Under the pieces are notes generated by a model. That model worked only from the letters and a program-made list of their open reading frames with translations. It was not told where the DNA came from and ran no database searches. 64,000 nucleotides of DNA from an uncultured Eubacteriaceae bacterium. Its GTDB lineage: Bacteria; Bacillota; Clostridia; Lachnospirales; CAG-274. Position numbers and translations under genes: made by a program. Below are positions 9,528 to 18,725 of the stretch, one piece after another. The number at the start of each line of letters is the position of its first letter. Position 1 is the stretch's first letter. The stretch covers positions 32,786 through 96,785 of the forward strand of contig CAMMIW010000006.1 of the NCBI GenBank assembly GCA_946497035.1. Reading direction: 5' to 3'.

Positions 9528-9710
9528 CTAGTTATTTAAACATTTTTTATATGTAATAATTTTATCTATAATATCATCAACTGCTTCCTTTACTATAATC
9601 TTTCGGCCAGTAGTTAATGTTATAGTCGTATCGGGTGTTTCTTCCATAATTTCAATATAATCACAATTAATAACTATCTCTGTATCATTTAATTTTGTTA
9701 ATACAATCAT
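9528..9710 (-). CDS. flbD: FlbD/SwrD family small flagellar protein
   Basis: This 60-residue protein belongs to the FlbD family (SwrD, formerly YlzI, in B. subtilis), where it promotes stator-generated torque. The family pattern is visible: IVLTKLNDTEIVINCDYIE at the N-terminus and TTGRKIIVKE in the second half. It is the first gene after the 370-bp gap with two tandem promoters, so it opens the second flagellar transcription unit, immediately before motA and motB, which fits a motor-power role. Confidence 0.92.
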   Translation of the reverse strand: MIVLTKLNDTEIVINCDYIEIMEETPDTTITLTTGRKIIVKEAVDDIIDKIITYKKCLNN

Positions 9711-9760
9711 AATATAAGCTCCCCTAAAATTAAATGTTATTTTTAAATTTTTCTATCTTA

Positions 9761-9828
9761 TTAATATACACTATTTTAAACAATTTCTCAAGTATTATTT
9801 TATTTTTTTTACATATTTATAACATATA
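9761..9828 (-). repeat. Direct repeat copy A (promoter module before flbD)
   Basis: This copy is about 75-80% identical to 9969-10037, with identical core words TTAATATACA, ATTTTAAA, TCTCAAGT and ACATATTTATA. The copies are 208 bp apart and in the same orientation. Each contains the promoter described separately, so the repeat looks like a duplicated promoter plus upstream sequence. Confidence 0.8.
9763..9791 (-). promoter_or_regulatory. Sigma-A-type promoter P2 for flbD-motAB-...-flhA
   Basis: Read leftward the boxes are TTGAGA (9786-9791), a 17-bp spacer and TATATT (9763-9768). The expected start point is about 45 bp upstream of the flbD ATG at 9710. It is nearly the same as P1 at 9971-9999. 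Confidence 0.65.
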
Positions 9829-9968
9829 AATTTATTATTATTTTATATTTTTTAAATTAACCTAGTGTTAATCATTATTATTAACCTTTTTTTACATTTT
9901 AAATTATATTTTTTTATAAATATAAACCTTTATTAAACCAAAACTTTTTATCAAGTTTTATACGCTAA

Positions 9969-10037
9969 TTAATATACATTATTTTAAAGTTTTTCTCAAG
10001 TGTTATTTTTTTCACTTTTACATATTTATAGTATATA
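9969..10037 (-). repeat. Direct repeat copy B (promoter module before flbD)
   Basis: This is the second copy of the ~68-bp element at 9761-9828. Its upstream edge overlaps the palindrome behind flgE at 10030-10065. The conserved part extends well beyond the -35 and -10 boxes, which suggests a true duplication rather than chance similarity of two promoters. Confidence 0.8.
9971..9999 (-). promoter_or_regulatory. Sigma-A-type promoter P1 for flbD-motAB-...-flhA
   Basis: Read leftward the boxes are TTGAGA (9994-9999), a 17-bp spacer and TATATT (9971-9976), the same boxes and spacing as P2. Transcripts from here would carry a ~255-nt leader that includes P2. Confidence 0.6.
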
Positions 10038-10065
10038 GCTTTTAAAATTTTAAAAGCTATATACT
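10030..10065. terminator. Perfect 36-bp palindrome downstream of flgE
   Basis: The two 18-bp arms meet at AAAATTTT (10047/10048) and can fold into a long AU-rich stem about 15 bp beyond the flgE stop. No clear U-run follows on the minus strand, so it may be a weak terminator, an mRNA-stabilising stem or a partial read-through point. Confidence 0.5.
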
Positions 10066-10080
10066 ATTTTTAGTTATATT

Positions 10081-11475
10081 TTATCTTTTTAAATTAACTA
10101 ATTCTTGTATCATTTCATCACTTGTTGTTATTATTCTTGAATTAGCTTGGAAGCCTCTTTGTGTAGTTATCATCTCACTAAACTCGTAAGATAAGTCTAC
10201 ATTAGACATCTCTAAAGCTCCACCTTGTAAAGTAGATCCTAAAGAGCTAGCCTCTTGTCCTATACCGTCAAATTCACTAGAGTTTCCTGTTTCTTTGTAA
10301 AGATTGTTACCATATTTTTCTAAACCAGCTGGGTTTTTGAAGTTTGCAAGTGGTATTTGAGCTAAAATTTTAGTTTTACCATTAGAATATGTACCTCTAA
10401 TGATACCATTTGCATCTATATTATAACCTGTCATATTACCTGCTGTATTACCGTCTTTTGTTTCTGATGTAACTGTAACTTTTGAGTTAAATTGTGTTAC
10501 TGTAGAAAAATCAACATTAATACCTTGTAAAGTTTCACCTGTTATATTAGCATTTGTAAGTGCGCCATTTCCATCAAGTTTTTGTAATGCACCTAAATTT
10601 ATATTTTGTAATGTGAAACCTGTACCATTACCACCCTCTACACTTGTTAATTTCCCATCTTGGCCAAATCTTAAAGCTAAATTATTAGGAAAATTTAACT
10701 GTGCAGGATCTAAGTAGGCTTTATCAGTTCCATTAACTGTAACTTCTATCAAGTCAGTATTATTAACTTGAGTTGTTGGTAAAGTGACATTCCAAGAGCT
10801 ATTATTTGCGGGTGGAGCTGGGTTAAAATTATCATCTTTTGTAAACTGCACATTTATAGTATATTTATTACCTTGGCTATCATAAAAAGACATAGTATTT
10901 TTTTGTTCTTTATTAGTTGTTTGGTTAAAGTTACCTGTAAATTCTATACTTGTTGTTTTTTCTGCAGGAGAGTATAAATTATCCCCTTCATATATATTAA
11001 TAGGTGTAACTCTATCTTGAACTATTTTTTGTTGTCCTGGATTATCTGGATCAGGAACTGCTTTCCAACCACAAACGTTAAATCCATTGGGATCTACAAG
11101 GTTGCCTCTAGCATCTATTTCAAAAACACCTGCTCTAGTGAAAGAAAAACCTGTAGCATCTTGAACGATAAAGAAACCATCTCCATCTATCATAAGATCG
11201 CTACCGTAGTCTGTTCTTTGAGCAGCACCTTGCCCCATAACGCTAACTATAGATGCAACGTTTGCACCCATACCTACTTGTTGTGGGTTTATACCACCTC
11301 TATCTGCATTAGCAGCGCCAGCAGAACTCAAAGTTTGGCTAAAGCTATCTTTAAAAGAAACTGAACTTCTTTTAAAACCTACCGTATTAATGTTTGCTAT
11401 GTTATTTGATATAACATCCATTTTTGTTTGATGCACCCTCAAGCCAGATACGCCTGAGTACATACTTCTCATCAT
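10081..11475 (-). CDS. flgE: Flagellar hook protein FlgE
   Basis: FlgE polymerises into the hook outside the cell. The N-terminal rod-like signature (MYSGVSGLRVHQ, then NNIANINTVGFK) and the C-terminal signature (EFSEMITTQRGFQANSRII) are both clear. The middle ~330 residues are a variable domain. At 464 residues it is longer than the 264-residue B. subtilis protein and nearer to long-hook forms. The ATG is preceded by AAGGAGG. It is the last gene of the first flagellar unit. Hook-length and cap genes fliK and flgD lie just upstream. Confidence 0.97.
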   Translation of the reverse strand: MMRSMYSGVSGLRVHQTKMDVISNNIANINTVGFKRSSVSFKDSFSQTLSSAGAANADRGGINPQQVGMGANVASIVSVMGQGAAQRTDYGSDLMIDGDGFFIVQDATGFSFTRAGVFEIDARGNLVDPNGFNVCGWKAVPDPDNPGQQKIVQDRVTPINIYEGDNLYSPAEKTTSIEFTGNFNQTTNKEQKNTMSFYDSQGNKYTINVQFTKDDNFNPAPPANNSSWNVTLPTTQVNNTDLIEVTVNGTDKAYLDPAQLNFPNNLALRFGQDGKLTSVEGGNGTGFTLQNINLGALQKLDGNGALTNANITGETLQGINVDFSTVTQFNSKVTVTSETKDGNTAGNMTGYNIDANGIIRGTYSNGKTKILAQIPLANFKNPAGLEKYGNNLYKETGNSSEFDGIGQEASSLGSTLQGGALEMSNVDLSYEFSEMITTQRGFQANSRIITTSDEMIQELVNLKR

Positions 11476-11554
11476 AATATTTTCCTCCTTAATAAATAAT
11501 AGGTGCTTTTTCTTATCTGTCGTTCAAAGAAAATAGGCTTCCAAAAGGTCCGGC

Positions 11555-11947
11555 CTAAACTATAACAGCACCATCTATGTTAGTATAAACTTTGTCAACG
11601 TTGTTATCTATAGCAGTAACAACGGTTTTATTTTTTACATTTACCAAAAGAGCTATATTGTCTACTAAAACAAGAGAATCTTTTATTCCTTTTTCTTCTG
11701 CTCTTTTTATACCATTTTCAACTCTTTTTATTTGAGAATTAGATAACTGTAAATTTCTAGAATTAAGCCTCATAGAAGCGTGTTTAGAGAAAGAAACATT
11801 TGTTTCTTCTGCTTTATTTTGTAATATTTGTTTAAAAGTTTTATTATCTTGTTGTTTGTTATTAATATTAGAAATATTATTAGGATCAGATTTTTTAACT
11901 TTATTTACTAAATTTGGGTTTATTAAATTATTATTAATTATAGTCAA
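11555..11947 (-). CDS. Flagellar operon protein (TIGR02530-type) between flgD and flgE
   Basis: A small conserved protein almost always lies between flgD and flgE in Firmicutes, and this 130-residue product matches that family: a variable N-terminus, then FSKHASMRLNSRNLQLS, then IKRVENGIKRAEEKG and an ending in YTNIDGAVIV. Its exact role is not firmly known to me. The start codon is TTG, behind AGGTGGTGA. The gap to flgE is 79 bp. Confidence 0.85.
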   Translation of the reverse strand: MTIINNNLINPNLVNKVKKSDPNNISNINNKQQDNKTFKQILQNKAEETNVSFSKHASMRLNSRNLQLSNSQIKRVENGIKRAEEKGIKDSLVLVDNIALLVNVKNKTVVTAIDNNVDKVYTNIDGAVIV

Positions 11948-11958
11948 AAAATCACCAC

Positions 11959-12984
11959 CTATTTAATGTCCTTATAAGATACTTCTTTATCACCAACTTG
12001 TAAGTAAACTTTTTTATCTCTAATAATTACACCAGATACTTTACCACTAACTTCACCGGCAGTTATATCTTGTCCTACAAGAGAGAGAGAACTTACTAAA
12101 GAACCTATATCTTCTACCTCTACTTGGTCTTCTAATCCTTCTAATTTTACAAATACTTTATCATCTTTTAATAAAATATCCTCAATTTTACCACTTATCG
12201 TTTGTGAACCTTGGTCACCTACTGCCGCACTAATATGTGAACCGATAAGTAACGTATTTTCAGATACAGCAACAACTTCGCCTAAGTATACATCTTTACC
12301 ATTTACACTTAATACAGGCACACCTTCTACAAATTTAACAAAATCTACTTTACCTTCAACATAACCGCTAGGTTTTAATTCATCATCAAGTCTAATACCT
12401 TGTATAGTTTTACCTATTAAAGACATAGCCTGAGAAACCATTTCAGAGTTATCGCCAAAGTTAACATCTTGAATTCTGTATATATCTTCATAAGGTGCAG
12501 TTTTATCGCCAAGGTTTAAATAAGGTTTACCATTTATAATATCAACCGATTGTACTATGCCATATATCATTTCATATTGGCCTGTTTGCTCATTCATAGT
12601 GTTCATAAATACACCTTTACCTATAGTAGAAAAAGCTTGTGCATTTGTCATTGTTTTATTTAAGTTTTGCATTTGCTCTAAAGCGGTAAATTGTGCTGTT
12701 TGGGCAATAAATTCTGTATTATCCATTGGTTGTAATGGATCTTGATATTGAAGCTGTGTAACTAAAAGTTTTAAAAAATCATCTTTACCTAGTTGAGTTT
12801 TTATTTCTCTAACGTTACTAGGGTTTTTTATACCTTCTTCTGGTTTTTCAGGTAAGCCAACTGTTGGGCCTGATGAATCTTCTTTACCTTCATCTTTAGA
12901 AGAATCTGTTCTAGTAGATTTTTTACTGCTAGCTTTTTGATAGTTCATCATATTATAAACATTATCATTTATTTTATTGTCCAT
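11959..12984 (-). CDS. flgD: Flagellar hook-capping protein FlgD with four C-terminal repeats
   Basis: FlgD is the scaffold on which the hook assembles. The conserved N-terminal region is clear ([19 protein letters not shown], then [14 protein letters not shown], residues ~65-105). After it come four related units of ~40-55 residues: about 118-173, 187-241, 244-296 and 300-340. Each begins with (L)IGK/(L)VGQ-like residues and ends in a G-x-V...K-x-Y/F-L-x-V...V-x-Y-x-D-I pattern, resembling the FlgD Tudor-like domain. At 341 residues it is much longer than usual (about 140-230). The ATG follows AAGGAGGTG. Confidence 0.92.
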   Translation of the reverse strand: MDNKINDNVYNMMNYQKASSKKSTRTDSSKDEGKEDSSGPTVGLPEKPEEGIKNPSNVREIKTQLGKDDFLKLLVTQLQYQDPLQPMDNTEFIAQTAQFTALEQMQNLNKTMTNAQAFSTIGKGVFMNTMNEQTGQYEMIYGIVQSVDIINGKPYLNLGDKTAPYEDIYRIQDVNFGDNSEMVSQAMSLIGKTIQGIRLDDELKPSGYVEGKVDFVKFVEGVPVLSVNGKDVYLGEVVAVSENTLLIGSHISAAVGDQGSQTISGKIEDILLKDDKVFVKLEGLEDQVEVEDIGSLVSSLSLVGQDITAGEVSGKVSGVIIRDKKVYLQVGDKEVSYKDIK

Positions 12985-13001
12985 AATTTCACCTCCTTAA
13001 T

Positions 13002-14405
13002 TTATATAGAATAGTTAACTTGTGAATCTATAATATGCTCTTCTTTAACTTGTTTTTGTTGTTTTTCTTCTTCTTCAAAACTTTTTTCTAATAAGTCGTT
13101 TATTCTTTTTTCAGTTTTTTCAGTAGATTGTTCAAACATATTATATTTAGGTTGTTGCTCATCACTATCCGATACGTTAACCTCCAAAGCACCAACATTT
13201 ATGCCCTGCTCAGATAACATATCTCTAAGTTGGTTAAAATTAGCCTCTATCACTTCTTTAATTTTTTGACTTTCTGCTATAAACTGTGCTGTAACAATTC
13301 CATTTTGTGTAGCTATTTTAAGAGTAACTTCCCCTAATTGTTCAGGTTTTAATAACATTTTAACCTCAGAAATTTCAGGTTTAATAGAAACTTTTATTTT
13401 TTCCATTATTTGATTAATAATCTCTGTGTTATTAATATTTCTCAAAGCTTGTGTTTTAGGTAAAGATGTATTAAAAATTTTAGAATTATTAGTTATTTCA
13501 GAAATATTAAAAACTTCTTGTTTAACATTTGCTTCTAAATTATTTTGTTTTAAATTTTCACCTAAAAGAGAGTTTTGATTATTACTCATATTATTTTGGT
13601 TTTCCCCTTGATAATAACCAGACTTATTATCTAAATTAACATTTTTTATTTCGTCAATATTAACTAACTCTTCTGCACTTTCTGCTTCAATATTAACACC
13701 AAGCTTTTTAACTGTGCTTTCTTGAACAGAACCATTTAATTGACTTAATAACTCATCTATTCTTTCTTTAATATCTTTATTATCGCTTAATAATGATACA
13801 TCTTTTAAATTATTTTGATTCATAAGTTGGTTTAATTTATTTTGCATATTTTCATCTACAGGTATTATATCTTCATAACCTATATTTTTAGCTATATCCG
13901 TAATACCACTCATAATATCTTTAATATTATTAATAGCTAATAAATCTGCTGGGCTTTTTGTATTAAAGGCAGATTGTAAAAATTGAATTAAATGTTCTGG
14001 TTGTTGTAACATAGAAACAGACATAGATAAATTTGCTAAAATATCCATAATATTTTCTTTAGGTATGCCCAAAACATCTGATAATTTATTTAAAGTATCT
14101 TCATCAATAACTATAGCTTTGTCTTTTCCTTCCATTTCATCATCTATAGCTTTATCATCTTCCACTTTAAAATCTTGTTTATTTTCAACCTTTTCATAAA
14201 AATCTTTTTTGTTTGTATATGATTTATCTTTTGTTTTATAGCTATTATCTTTTTTATAGCTTGTGTTTTCATTTTGGTTATTAAATTTAGTTTCTGCTTT
14301 GTTAAAATATTCGTTAAAGCTACCATTTTGTAGTTTATTAGCTCCAACCATATTGCTATTAGTTTTGTTAGTTAATAGGTTTAAAAACATACTTGTCAAT
14401 TCCAT
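13002..14405 (-). CDS. fliK: Flagellar hook-length control protein FliK
   Basis: FliK is the secreted ruler that measures hook length and triggers the FlhB switch. The C-terminal Flg_hook domain is recognisable (LLKPEQLGEVTLKI, then EANFNQLRDMLSEQGINV). The N-terminal ~300 residues are low-complexity, rich in Asn, Lys, Asp and Gln, as is common for this part. I start at the ATG at 14405 because the Shine-Dalgarno AAAGGAGGTGA lies 8 nt before it. A longer reading from a TTG at 14426 would encode the Shine-Dalgarno itself. The product is 467 residues. Confidence 0.93.
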   Translation of the reverse strand: MELTSMFLNLLTNKTNSNMVGANKLQNGSFNEYFNKAETKFNNQNENTSYKKDNSYKTKDKSYTNKKDFYEKVENKQDFKVEDDKAIDDEMEGKDKAIVIDEDTLNKLSDVLGIPKENIMDILANLSMSVSMLQQPEHLIQFLQSAFNTKSPADLLAINNIKDIMSGITDIAKNIGYEDIIPVDENMQNKLNQLMNQNNLKDVSLLSDNKDIKERIDELLSQLNGSVQESTVKKLGVNIEAESAEELVNIDEIKNVNLDNKSGYYQGENQNNMSNNQNSLLGENLKQNNLEANVKQEVFNISEITNNSKIFNTSLPKTQALRNINNTEIINQIMEKIKVSIKPEISEVKMLLKPEQLGEVTLKIATQNGIVTAQFIAESQKIKEVIEANFNQLRDMLSEQGINVGALEVNVSDSDEQQPKYNMFEQSTEKTEKRINDLLEKSFEEEEKQQKQVKEEHIIDSQVNYSI

Positions 14406-14429
14406 TTTATTTTCACCTCCTTTCAAATA

Positions 14430-15149
14430 TTATTGTGCTGGATAAAGAAGTTTAGAGCAAGAGACTGCATTTTTAGGATCCATTGTACTTAAGATCTCAC
14501 TTCTTTTCTCACTTGATAAATTTTGTAGTATAGTTATAACTAAGTCCATATCTGTTGTAATAAGCTCCTCCAATATTTTAGTAGCTGCATCTTTTTTCAT
14601 ATTTTCAAAAGTTTGTACATAATCTTTAAATTTTTTATCTACAACCTGTTTGTTAACAGCTTCTTTATATAATTTCTCTGCATTTTCTGGAGCTATAGTT
14701 TCATAGAAAGTAGCATAAGCTTTAGGATCATTTAAAGCTATCATTTTGTCAAATTGCTCTTTTTCAGCTTTAAATTTTAATTGTGCATTTTCAAATTCTT
14801 TTAACCTAGCTATTTCTTTGTTAAGCTCCTCTATCTCTGCTGTTAGAGAGTTTATAGCTTGTTGATTTTCATCTATTGGTTGTTCTGTTTGGCCTTCTTC
14901 TGTTTCTACAGGAGGCAACAAATTTTTAACAATAGGTATTTTTTCAAGCATTGGCCTTAAATATTTATCTCTAACACCACCAACATTAAAACTAATAAGA
15001 GCAATAGGTATAGCTATTATAATAATAAATATTATTAATTTTTTTAAACAGCCACCCTTACCGCCTTCCTCATCATCTTCGTCTAATTCTTCATCTACTA
15101 AGTCAAGCTCTTCATCTTGACTTTTTTGTTTTTTATCTTTTTTTGCCAT
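14430..15149 (-). CDS. YlxF-like flagellar cluster protein with MgtE N-terminal-like domain
   Basis: The 239-residue product starts with a highly charged acidic/basic segment, has one membrane helix (about residues 35-53), a coiled coil (about 90-130) and a C-terminal domain resembling the MgtE N-terminal helical repeat (ILEELITTDMDLVITIL). This domain order and its place between fliJ and fliK match YlxF of B. subtilis and its Clostridia relatives. It is usually present in the cluster, but its exact function is not established as far as I know. Confidence 0.8.
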   Translation of the reverse strand: MAKKDKKQKSQDEELDLVDEELDEDDEEGGKGGCLKKLIIFIIIIAIPIALISFNVGGVRDKYLRPMLEKIPIVKNLLPPVETEEGQTEQPIDENQQAINSLTAEIEELNKEIARLKEFENAQLKFKAEKEQFDKMIALNDPKAYATFYETIAPENAEKLYKEAVNKQVVDKKFKDYVQTFENMKKDAATKILEELITTDMDLVITILQNLSSEKRSEILSTMDPKNAVSCSKLLYPAQ

Positions 15150-15163
15150 ATCAAACCTCCAAG

Positions 15164-15604
15164 CTAAGCCTTATTATATTTATAGCTAACTATTTCATCT
15201 ATTATTTTTTGTTCTTTTTGTAGCTCTTCTTTAAAATATGCTTCTTTTGCTTTTTCTTTTAAAGTTTCTAGAGCTTTTTTATCTTTCATAGCATCTAATA
15301 GAGCTAATCTTTTTTCTTCTACAAGCTCTTTAGCTTTATTAATGTTTAACATTTGTTGCTCTATTTTTTTATCTATAAAACTAATATATTTATTAATACT
15401 GTCAATATAACTTGGCTTAACACTATTATTAATACTTTCTTTAAAGCTTAATACATTTTGTTGTTTTTTATTTTCAAGGTTTAAAAGTATATTTTTTTCT
15501 TCTTCTAATTTATTTAAGGCTTTACCATATTCTGTTTTGCATTGCTCTTCTAATTTTTCTTTAATATTTAAAAGCCCTTGCATATTAAATATAAATTTAG
15601 CCAT
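15164..15604 (-). CDS. fliJ: Flagellar export chaperone FliJ
   Basis: FliJ is the central stalk of the FliI ATPase ring and couples it to FlhA. The 146-residue product is nearly all charged coiled coil, begins MAKFIFNMQGLLNIKEKLEE as in the family, and lies between fliI (4 bp upstream) and the ylxF-like gene. Sequence similarity in this family is always weak; size, coiled coil and position make the call. Confidence 0.88.
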   Translation of the reverse strand: MAKFIFNMQGLLNIKEKLEEQCKTEYGKALNKLEEEKNILLNLENKKQQNVLSFKESINNSVKPSYIDSINKYISFIDKKIEQQMLNINKAKELVEEKRLALLDAMKDKKALETLKEKAKEAYFKEELQKEQKIIDEIVSYKYNKA

Positions 15605-15608
15605 ACTA

Positions 15609-16919
15609 TTAGTCCTCTAAAATTTTATTCATTTGAGCGTCTATCTCTTCTAAAGAGAAACATTCATCTGTAGATTGTGTTACAAATTCTAAAATAGGCT
15701 TCCTTTTTGATATAGCCATATCTATATCTTCGTTGCTACCAGAAACATAAGCCCCTACGTTAATAAGATCTTCTGCTTCAGAGTAAGTTCCCATAAGTTT
15801 TTTAATTTCAAAGGCATTTTTTTTGTGCTCTTTCGTAACAATATCACTCATAACACGGGATACGCTAGCTAATACATCTATAGCCGGGTAATGGTTTTTA
15901 TTAGCCAATTTTCTAGATAAAACTATATGCCCATCTAAAATACCTCTAGCCGTGTCAGTAACAGGCTCTGTTAAATCATCCCCGTCTACAAGAACGGTAT
16001 ATAGACCTGTTATAGAGCCTTTATCTGAGTTACCTGCTCTTTCTAAAAGCTTAGGCATAATAGCAAAAACAGAAGGTGTATAACCTCGTGAAACAGGTGG
16101 CTCTCCAATAGCTAGCCCAACCTCTCTTTGAGCCATAGCATACCTTGTTAAAGAGTCCATAAGAAGCAAAACATCATTTCCTTGCTCTCTAAAATATTCT
16201 GCTATAGATGTAGCAACCTCTGGAGCTTTAAGCCTTACCAAAGCAGGTTGATCTGATGTAGCTATTATAAGAACAGATCGTTTAAGCCCTTCTTCGCCTA
16301 AATCTTTTTCTATAAATTCTTTAACCTCTCTACCACGCTCACCTATTAATGCTATAACATTAATAGATGCACTAGTATTTCTAGCTATCATACCCATTAA
16401 AGTACTTTTACCAACACCAGAACCAGCAAATATACCAACTCTTTGTCCTTTTCCAATAGATAAAAGGCCGTCTATAGCTTTAACACCTAAAGATAATTGA
16501 TCTTTAATACGTTTTCTAGCTAAAGGATCAGGTGGAACATTAGTGGTAGGCACTTCGTCTAAAGCAGTTATAGGCCCTTTATGATCCATAGGTTCTCCAA
16601 GACCATTTAAAACCCTACCTAAAAGATCATTAGAAACTTTCACACTAAGAGGATAATCAAAACCTTCAACAATGCTACCAAGCCCTACCCCCTCTATATC
16701 TCCATAAGGCATTAATAATATTTTTTTATCTTTAAAGCCTACTACCTCAGCTAAAACACTTTTACCATCTCTGGTATTTATTTTGCAACAATTACCTATG
16801 CTAACATCTGGCCCATCAGCCTCTATTGTAAGACCAACCACCCTAGAAACCTTACCTAACTTTTTTATATAATCTTTTTTTAATACATATTTATATTTAT
16901 TTATATCTACATTAAACAT
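15609..16919 (-). CDS. fliI: Flagellum-specific ATPase FliI
   Basis: FliI is the F1-beta-like ATPase of the export apparatus. The Walker A motif AGSGVGKS lies at residues 165-172, with Walker B in VLLLMDSLTRYAMAQREV and a following GEPPVSRGYTPSVF block. 436 residues is standard. It sits between fliH (its regulator) and fliJ (its stalk). An AAGGTGAAA precedes the ATG. Confidence 0.98.
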   Translation of the reverse strand: MFNVDINKYKYVLKKDYIKKLGKVSRVVGLTIEADGPDVSIGNCCKINTRDGKSVLAEVVGFKDKKILLMPYGDIEGVGLGSIVEGFDYPLSVKVSNDLLGRVLNGLGEPMDHKGPITALDEVPTTNVPPDPLARKRIKDQLSLGVKAIDGLLSIGKGQRVGIFAGSGVGKSTLMGMIARNTSASINVIALIGERGREVKEFIEKDLGEEGLKRSVLIIATSDQPALVRLKAPEVATSIAEYFREQGNDVLLLMDSLTRYAMAQREVGLAIGEPPVSRGYTPSVFAIMPKLLERAGNSDKGSITGLYTVLVDGDDLTEPVTDTARGILDGHIVLSRKLANKNHYPAIDVLASVSRVMSDIVTKEHKKNAFEIKKLMGTYSEAEDLINVGAYVSGSNEDIDMAISKRKPILEFVTQSTDECFSLEEIDAQMNKILED

Positions 16920-16933
16920 ATATTTTCACCTTA

Positions 16934-17710
16934 TTAATTTAATATATAATGTAAAGCCTCTTTTATAGAAGATAATTGATCATCTAAATTACATTGAATA
17001 GTACCTATATCTGTTTCTATAATACAATCTGTATCTTTTAATGTAACATCTTTTACTATTTCTACATTGTTTCTTTCTGTATCCACCTGTAATATATTAT
17101 ATTTATTTTCTTCTACAAAATCATAATTATTTTCAGATACAAAAATTTTAAGATTCTTTATTTCTTTAATAGCACCTAGCCCCTTTTTTATAAGAAATGA
17201 TATAATAGTTGGATTAAATTGAAAAGAACTAGTTAATATATTTTGCGTTGTATCTATAATAAAATTTACTATTTCAGCTTCTAAGCTATCTATCATATTT
17301 TGTCTTTCTTGCTTAGCCTCTTCTATTATACTTTGAGCCTCTTCTTTCATTAACTCACAGTCTGCCTCTGCTTTTTCGTTGCCTTCTTGATAGCCTTTAT
17401 CAAAAGCCTCTTTATAAATTTCTTCTGCCTTAATATCCATTTGTTGTTGAGCTTCATTTTTTATATTTTCCGCCTCTATATGTGCTTGTTGTCTAGCTTC
17501 TTCTATTATAATAGCGGCTTCTTCGTTAGCTTGCTCTATGGTATTTTGCTTTATTTGTTCTATTTCTGCCTCAAGCTCTTCGTTGTATGGATTGTAAGGT
17601 TCACTTTCAATAACTTGAGTAGGTTCTGTTTTACCAGAAGGAGAAAATGTATTATCTATAATAATATTATTTTCAAGGTTTATATATGAAGCCTTTAATA
17701 TCCTAGACAA
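16934..17710 (-). CDS. fliH: Flagellar export regulator FliH
   Basis: FliH binds FliI and tethers it to the C-ring. The 258-residue product has a short N-terminus, a long acidic coiled coil (about 45-140) rich in Glu/Ala/Gln, and a C-terminal V-ATPase-E/FliH-type domain ending LSSIKEALHYIL. Translation starts at TTG behind GGGAGATG and overlaps the end of fliG by 8 bp, which implies coupling. Identification rests on architecture plus position between fliG and fliI. Confidence 0.9.
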   Translation of the reverse strand: MSRILKASYINLENNIIIDNTFSPSGKTEPTQVIESEPYNPYNEELEAEIEQIKQNTIEQANEEAAIIIEEARQQAHIEAENIKNEAQQQMDIKAEEIYKEAFDKGYQEGNEKAEADCELMKEEAQSIIEEAKQERQNMIDSLEAEIVNFIIDTTQNILTSSFQFNPTIISFLIKKGLGAIKEIKNLKIFVSENNYDFVEENKYNILQVDTERNNVEIVKDVTLKDTDCIIETDIGTIQCNLDDQLSSIKEALHYILN

Positions 17711-18719
17711 TTATATCATCTCCCCCACCTCTAGCAACAACAATTTGGTTAGTTTCTTGAAGCCTTCTAACAATGTTAACAATTTTTTGTTGAGATTCTT
17801 CAACATCTGCTCTTCTAACAGGCCCCATAAATTCCATATCTTCTTTTATCATAGCTGCTAAACGTTTTGATAAGTTGTTAAATATAAGATTTTGTAAATC
17901 TTCTGATGCACCTTTAAGTGCAGTTGCAATATCTTTTTGATCAATATCTTCTCTAAGAATTGTTTGTATAGATCTATTGTCGAGAGATAATAAATCTTCA
18001 AATACAAACATTTTCTTTTTAATTTCTTCAGAAAGCTCCGTTTCATCTTTTTCAAGAGTTTCCATAATGTTTCTTTCTGTGTTTCTATCAACAGAGTTAA
18101 GAATTTCTACGATAGCGTCTATACCGCCAACTTCGGCAAATTCTCCTGTCATAAGAGTAGCTATTTTCTTTTCAAGAGCAATTTCTACCTCTTTTATAAC
18201 ATCTGGGTTTGTTCTATCCATAACAGCTATTCTTTTAGCAACATCTGCTTGTTTTTCTGCTGGTAAAGAAGATAAAACCTCACCTGCCTGAGGTGGCTTT
18301 AAATAAGATAATACTAAAGCTATTGTTTGTGGGTGTTCATTTTGTATAAAGTTTATAACTTGGGTAATATCGTCTTTTTTAATAAAATCGAAAGGTTTAA
18401 CCTGTAAAGAAACAGTAAGTTTAGATATAATCTCATTAGCTTTATCATCACCAAAAGATTGTTCTAAAAGCTGTTTAGCATAGCCTATACCACCTTCAAC
18501 AATATATTTTTGAGCTATACAAACTTGATAAAACTCTTCTAATATATCTTCTTTTACCTCTGGTGATATAGTGCTAAGGCTTGCTATTTCAAGAGTTAAA
18601 GCTTCTATTTCTTCTTCCTTAAGATGTTTAAAAACTTTTGCCGATTTTTCTGGACCTAAACATACTAACAACATAGCGGCCTTTGTTTTGCCACCATATT
18701 GTTCTAATAGTTTACTCAT
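17703..18719 (-). CDS. fliG: Flagellar motor switch protein FliG
   Basis: FliG is the rotor protein that meets the stator and generates torque. The family block with the EHPQ motif (QNEHPQTIALVLSYL) and the C-terminal charged torque helix region (FEDLLSLDNRSIQTILRE) are clear. 338 residues is typical. The gene follows fliF by 6 bp, and fliF carries the C-terminal tail that docks to FliG. Confidence 0.98.
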   Translation of the reverse strand: MSKLLEQYGGKTKAAMLLVCLGPEKSAKVFKHLKEEEIEALTLEIASLSTISPEVKEDILEEFYQVCIAQKYIVEGGIGYAKQLLEQSFGDDKANEIISKLTVSLQVKPFDFIKKDDITQVINFIQNEHPQTIALVLSYLKPPQAGEVLSSLPAEKQADVAKRIAVMDRTNPDVIKEVEIALEKKIATLMTGEFAEVGGIDAIVEILNSVDRNTERNIMETLEKDETELSEEIKKKMFVFEDLLSLDNRSIQTILREDIDQKDIATALKGASEDLQNLIFNNLSKRLAAMIKEDMEFMGPVRRADVEESQQKIVNIVRRLQETNQIVVARGGGDDIIV

Positions 18720-18725
18720 ATATTA

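Larger units (their letters stand above)
9711..10080. other. AT-rich intergenic region between flgE and flbD
   Basis: No gene is seen in this 370-bp stretch. It holds a perfect 36-bp palindrome behind flgE, two copies of a ~68-bp direct repeat each containing a complete sigma-A-type promoter aimed at flbD, and about 140 bp of AT-rich sequence between the copies with repeated GGTTAAT/ATTAAC words. It divides the flagellar cluster into two transcription units. Confidence 0.8.
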
